The position numbers and the translations under genes are program-made. A stretch of DNA of 9,739 nt from Flavobacteriales bacterium (GTDB taxonomy: Bacteria > Bacteroidota > Bacteroidia > NORP154), in assembly GCA_012965625.1 (NCBI GenBank), contig DTSC01000258.1:1-9739 (forward strand), read 5' to 3'. Below, in pieces: positions 6,643 through 9,739 of this stretch (position 1 is the first letter of the stretch; every line of letters begins with the position of its first letter). The notes beneath the pieces were generated by a model that made no database searches, was not told the DNA's origin, and saw nothing but the letters and a program-made list of their open reading frames with translations.

Positions 6643-6665
6643 GCTGATTCACATTAATAATCTCC

Positions 6666-7442
6666 ATGCTTTCAATAGCGACCAGAAATCCTGCACTTTT
6701 TTTTCGTTTTATTTTATTCCTTGCATTCTTAGGTCATGGCCTGATAAACCTGGAGTTGAGTCCTTCGATTGCCCTTCACATTAAATTATTAAAAGCAGTA
6801 CTTCCAGCACCAATAGACCCACTAGCTGCTTGTCACGTTCTTGCTGGTCTAGACATCTCTCTTGCCCTACTAATTCTTTTCAAATGGAGTCCTAAATACA
6901 CCCTGAGTTTAGCTGCTCTCTACTTAGTGGGTATTGCAATTGCAGGCTGGTCACTATATTTTGATAAAGAGAATTCTATTTTTGGTTTTGCTGAGATCAT
7001 GCGACGATTACCCTGGATTTTATTCATTATTTTCCTCTATTTTCAAGCTGTAAAAAATGAAACCAAATATCACCTTCTGCGAATTGGCTTGGCCTTTTCC
7101 TTTTTGGCCCACGGAACAGCATCCCTTGGCTTACTTGGCATTAATGAAGGCCATATTGAGCTGGCTACGCAAATAATTCCAGAAGAAAATGTGCGAGATT
7201 TCGTATTTTACTCTGGTATCTCTGACACAATAATTGGACTTTTTATTATTACAGGACTATTTTCATTATGGGCCACACGCATTGCTATTCTTTGGCTAGT
7301 CTTCGTAGTATACCTCTCGTTTTCCCATGCATTTCCTGATGGTATCTTCAGGTTAGGATTCTTGTTGGCTGCTTTTTATATTGCAATAGATGTACGCTGT
7401 CATTCCAAAAACATTCTACAAGCCTTTAGTAACAAGGACTAG
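6666..7442 (+). CDS. Eight-helix membrane protein, two tandem DoxX-like four-helix units
   Basis: A 258-residue, strongly hydrophobic protein with about eight membrane segments and no signal peptide beyond the first helix. It looks internally duplicated. Unit 1 (about 10-130) has R14, then FLGHG (21-25), a GLD motif (61-63) and a RRLPW segment (113-117). Unit 2 (about 135-245) has R139, then FLAHG (146-150), GISD (184-187) and FRLGF (228-232), so each mark recurs 115-125 residues later in the same order. An Arg plus x-H-G in helix 1 and G-x-x-D/E before helix 2 resemble DoxX/DoxD-like small quinone-linked membrane proteins, but similarity is weak and no activity can be assigned. It is divergently transcribed from the FAD oxidoreductase. 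An unnamed Bacteroidota membrane family is the safe description. Confidence 0.82.
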   Translation: MLSIATRNPALFFRFILFLAFLGHGLINLELSPSIALHIKLLKAVLPAPIDPLAACHVLAGLDISLALLILFKWSPKYTLSLAALYLVGIAIAGWSLYFDKENSIFGFAEIMRRLPWILFIIFLYFQAVKNETKYHLLRIGLAFSFLAHGTASLGLLGINEGHIELATQIIPEENVRDFVFYSGISDTIIGLFIITGLFSLWATRIAILWLVFVVYLSFSHAFPDGIFRLGFLLAAFYIAIDVRCHSKNILQAFSNKD

Positions 7443-7533
7443 CTGCTAAGTGAATAAAGCAAAACATGATTTAAATAATATAATTTTTGTAATATTATAG
7501 TTTAGAAAATTAAATCTTTATCTAGAACTAATT

Positions 7534-8928
7534 ATGAAGCCCTTTTTCAATTTCCTCCCCTCATATTTCCTTTTTCTTGTGCTAAACCTATTGTTTAACA
7601 ATCAGGTTCATGCCCAAGGTGGAACTCAAAACACTTATGGAGGTCCTGGGCTTGATAAATGTAATGAAATCACTATTGCTTCAAATGGTGGTGCTATCAT
7701 TGCAGGTGAAACAGAAAACGCTGATGGAGAACGTAGTATTGTTATTACAAGAACAGATGAAAATGGCAAGATAATCTGGGCAAAGACCTATAATAATGGA
7801 GTCTTTGAAATGCCTAATTCTGTTTTAAATACTTCTGATGGAGGGTTTGTTATTGCCGGAGAACGATATCCTAAATTCGGACAAAGGGAGCTGGCGTATA
7901 TCTTTAAGTTAAATGCCTCAGGCAGCCAGGAGTGGTCAAGAATATATGATAGTGGAGGAAACATGGCAGAAGCATTGGCTGCAAAGAACACGCTTGATGA
8001 TGGTTATATTATTACGGGTAGAGCTGAGCAAACACTGATGGTTACCAATGCTTTTCTGCCCATGACAAGCGAAATGAGGTACCTTTATTTATTAAAAATT
8101 AACAAAAATGGAAACCCCCTATGGAGCAGAAAGTACAATACAGGCCAGGAAGTGAGGATGAGCAGGGGAAATGATGTATTTTCCAGTAGAGATGGTGGTT
8201 ACATAATTGCAGGCGAGTTCCAACACAACTCAAATTCCAGGAAAGACCTTGATATGTGCCTCCTTAAAGTTAATGCTCTCGGAGAAGTTGAATGGGCAAA
8301 GCGTTATGGCGGAAGTAAAGATGATGCCGGATCTGAGGTTATTCAGACGCTTGATGAGGGTTATTTACTTTGTGGAGAGACAGAAAGTCAAGGAGCAGGA
8401 AAACTAGACATCTCTTTGGTGAAAACTGATATAAATGGAAATCTAGAATGGGCCAAAACCTATGGTAATAAAGGTTTTGATCAAGTTGGTGCTATTGCAG
8501 AGCTGAAGAATGGCAATATAGTAATCGCTGGCAAAAGTTCAACTATTGATGAGAATGTTGATGCCTTGATTCTTGTTCTTGATCAGAATGGAAACATTCT
8601 TAATTCAAATTCTTACGGAGGCAGTAAATTTGAAAATTGCGTGTCCATAAGAGTGACAGACCAAGGTCTTTTGGTTGGTGCGAACACTATGAGTTATGGG
8701 GAAGGTCAAATGGAAATATTAATGCTCAATCTCGATTTTGATGGAAGGTCTGATTGCAATGCAAAAAACCCAGAAATCCAGGCATTGCGATATACTCCTG
8801 ACGTAAGCGATGTAACATCACTGGTAAAATCAGAACTTATCGATGAAAAAACGGTTAAGAAAGCAGAAGGGCAAGGACATACAAAAGTTGAAAATGCAAA
8901 TATGAAACAAAGTATAATTTGCAAATAA
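7534..8928 (+). CDS. Secreted seven-repeat beta-propeller-like protein
   Basis: A Sec signal peptide (residues 1-28, likely cut after HAQ) leads into seven repeats of about 50-65 residues, spanning roughly 37-406. The repeat pattern is D-G-G-[YF]-I-I-A-G-E, then a [D/E]-x-x-[LI]-x-K-x-[DN]-x-x-G strand, then W-[AS]-[KR]-x-Y-G-G. Clear copies of the first element lie at 51-60, 102-110, 155-162, 220-228, 274-282, 327-333 and 376-383. The repeats resemble those of bacterial extracellular delta-60/SBBP-type propellers. The seventh repeat lacks the closing W-x-K-x-Y-G-G strand, while a matching QNTYGG sits at 32-37 before repeat 1, which suggests the N-terminal strand closes the ring. The tail (about 407-464) is polar and Lys/Glu/Asp-rich and does not look like a T9SS sorting domain, so the final location (periplasm or outside) is open. 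It precedes the PKD protein gene by 16 bases, a likely operon. Role unknown; binding or adhesion is a guess. Confidence 0.9.
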   Translation: MKPFFNFLPSYFLFLVLNLLFNNQVHAQGGTQNTYGGPGLDKCNEITIASNGGAIIAGETENADGERSIVITRTDENGKIIWAKTYNNGVFEMPNSVLNTSDGGFVIAGERYPKFGQRELAYIFKLNASGSQEWSRIYDSGGNMAEALAAKNTLDDGYIITGRAEQTLMVTNAFLPMTSEMRYLYLLKINKNGNPLWSRKYNTGQEVRMSRGNDVFSSRDGGYIIAGEFQHNSNSRKDLDMCLLKVNALGEVEWAKRYGGSKDDAGSEVIQTLDEGYLLCGETESQGAGKLDISLVKTDINGNLEWAKTYGNKGFDQVGAIAELKNGNIVIAGKSSTIDENVDALILVLDQNGNILNSNSYGGSKFENCVSIRVTDQGLLVGANTMSYGEGQMEILMLNLDFDGRSDCNAKNPEIQALRYTPDVSDVTSLVKSELIDEKTVKKAEGQGHTKVENANMKQSIICK

Positions 8929-8933
8929 GTTTC

Positions 8934-8939
8934 AAGGAA
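8934..8939 (+). promoter_or_regulatory. SD-like ribosome binding site for the PKD-repeat gene
   Basis: AAGGAA lies 5 bases before the ATG at 8945 and fixes that start. The site sits inside the 16-base gap to the preceding gene, consistent with internal translation of a shared message. Such SD-like motifs are not obvious before the other genes in the window. Confidence 0.45.
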
Positions 8940-8944
8940 ATTAA

Positions 8945-9739
8945 ATGTATAGTAAAAACGCAAATAAATATTTTCTGGAAAGAGCAAGGAATTCGCACTT
9001 CAAAAAAGTAATCCTTGCATTATTATTTGCCGGAATATGTCTAAACAATAATAATGTATTTGCCAATGAATGCAATGGAGTATCTCTTGATGTTGACTAT
9101 CGTGATTGCTTCTGCATAACATTCAGGGCTAACCATAATGGACATTGCAGTTGCACCGTTATATGGGATTTTGGTGATGGTAATACACTCGTGGATAATG
9201 GCTGCAATATTACCAAATCCCATTGTTATGCCTCTCCAGGAACCTATACAGTTACAGTTTACGTTGATTGCTCTGGCGGTGATTGTGCCACCTCTGTTAC
9301 TGTTTATATTCCACCGCCAAATTTATCATCTTTATTTACTAGTGATACCGTTTGTGAAGGCTTTTGCACCCAATTTACAGATCAGTCAACAGGGGATTTT
9401 ACCCAATGGACATGGGACTTTGGTGATGGGAATGCTTCTACACAACAAAACCCTTGTCACCTATATGCAAATCCTGGAACTTATAGTGCAATATTAACCG
9501 TCACCGACACTAATTTATGTGATGATTACGATACGGTTCAGACAGTCCATGTTAATGCTAATCCTATCGCCGATGCAGGTACTTACGCAGAGATGTGTGG
9601 CGGTGGGTCTGTCATTATTGGAGGCAGTCCTACTGTGACAGGGGGGATACCACCATGGACCTATTTATGGACCCCTTCATCTGATCTTAACTGTTTCGAT
9701 TGCGCCAATCCAACAGCAACACCGACAAGTTCTGATTTT
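8945..9739 (+). CDS. Cys-rich secreted PKD-repeat protein, C-terminus cut by the window edge
   Basis: The frame opens at the ATG at 8945 and is still open at the last base (265 residues). A signal peptide with a long basic n-region (MYSKNANKYF...HFKK) and a hydrophobic core (about 21-33) probably ends after VFA (residue 40). Two PKD domains follow: about 44-121 with WDFGDG at 74-79 and SPGTYTVTV at 97-105, and about 125-204 with WDFGDG at 157-162 and NPGTYSAILTVTD at 176-188. From about 207 a different repeat begins (IADAG, then IGGSPTVTGG and TYLWTP), the SprB-like or gliding-type module common in Bacteroidota T9SS cargo. The mature part has 16 cysteines in about 225 residues, unusual for PKD proteins. 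A T9SS C-terminal sorting domain would be expected beyond the window. It is likely an extracellular adhesin or matrix protein, co-transcribed with the propeller protein. Confidence 0.9.
   Translation, partial: MYSKNANKYFLERARNSHFKKVILALLFAGICLNNNNVFANECNGVSLDVDYRDCFCITFRANHNGHCSCTVIWDFGDGNTLVDNGCNITKSHCYASPGTYTVTVYVDCSGGDCATSVTVYIPPPNLSSLFTSDTVCEGFCTQFTDQSTGDFTQWTWDFGDGNASTQQNPCHLYANPGTYSAILTVTDTNLCDDYDTVQTVHVNANPIADAGTYAEMCGGGSVIIGGSPTVTGGIPPWTYLWTPSSDLNCFDCANPTATPTSSDF

Noticed and set aside
7475..7498. AT-only inverted repeat (ATAATAT ... ATATTAT) before the propeller gene
   Set aside because: Seven A/T pairs around a 10-base loop are too weak for a terminator and are expected by chance in such AT-rich DNA. 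A nearby TAATTTTTG is one base off the -7 consensus.
8706..8987. 93-codon minus-strand frame across the propeller-PKD junction
   Set aside because: It is antisense to the end of one gene and the signal peptide of the next; the sequence has no recognisable features.
9138..9497. 119-codon plus-strand frame inside the PKD gene
   Set aside because: It is out of frame with two clear PKD domains (WDFGDG twice) encoded in the longer open frame from 8945.
1..9739. Mobile element, CRISPR array, tRNA/rRNA genes or riboswitch
   Set aside because: Reading both strands showed no transposase or integrase frames, no regularly spaced repeats, no tRNA-like cloverleaf and no long structured leader; most of the window is occupied by intact genes.

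Overview
The window reads as chromosomal DNA from a member of the Bacteroidota, most likely a Cytophagales-like marine or soil bacterium (the phylum is well supported, the order is a guess). The evidence is an Lgt of the long Bacteroidota form, a stand-alone MnmD, a 'C-A-S-I-F-T-G' PEGA lipoprotein, secreted repeat and PKD proteins of the kind these bacteria export, TAnnTTTG-type -7 promoter elements, and AT-rich, mostly SD-poor start regions. No tRNA, rRNA, CRISPR array, transposase, phage gene or integration scar was seen.

Layout. (1) Positions 1-2423, minus strand: mtaB (tRNA t6A37 methylthiotransferase) followed by lgt (lipoprotein diacylglyceryl transferase), joined by a one-base TAATG overlap; lgt runs off the left edge. 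(2) 2532-3914, plus strand, divergent from mtaB: a lipoprotein with a PEGA domain, a charged Ala/Glu-rich helix and a C-terminal caspase-like (C14) protease domain with an intact His/Cys dyad. (3) 3915-4302: a 388-base stretch between convergent genes. It holds two mutually antisense small ORFs, each encoding a polar N-terminus plus a C-terminal membrane helix (the minus-strand 51-residue one looks better), and a perfect 8+1+8 palindrome. (4) 4303-6581, minus strand: a RetSat/CrtI-type FAD oxidoreductase followed by mnmD (tRNA U34 methyltransferase). (5) 6666-7442, plus strand, divergent from the oxidoreductase: an 8-helix membrane protein that appears to be two fused DoxX-like four-helix units. 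(6) 7534-9739, plus strand: a secreted seven-bladed propeller-like repeat protein, then, 16 bases on, a Cys-rich secreted PKD-repeat protein that runs off the right edge.

How the genes relate. Most of the window is housekeeping plus envelope functions. Lgt would lipidate the caspase lipoprotein. MtaB and MnmD act on positions 37 and 34 of anticodon loops and, by family knowledge, can both act on tRNA-Lys(UUU). The propeller and PKD proteins look like a co-transcribed pair of exported proteins. Nothing here is a clear new multi-gene system. The least explained items are the PEGA-helix-caspase lipoprotein, the small membrane-peptide ORFs beside it, the duplicated DoxX-like protein and the secreted pair.
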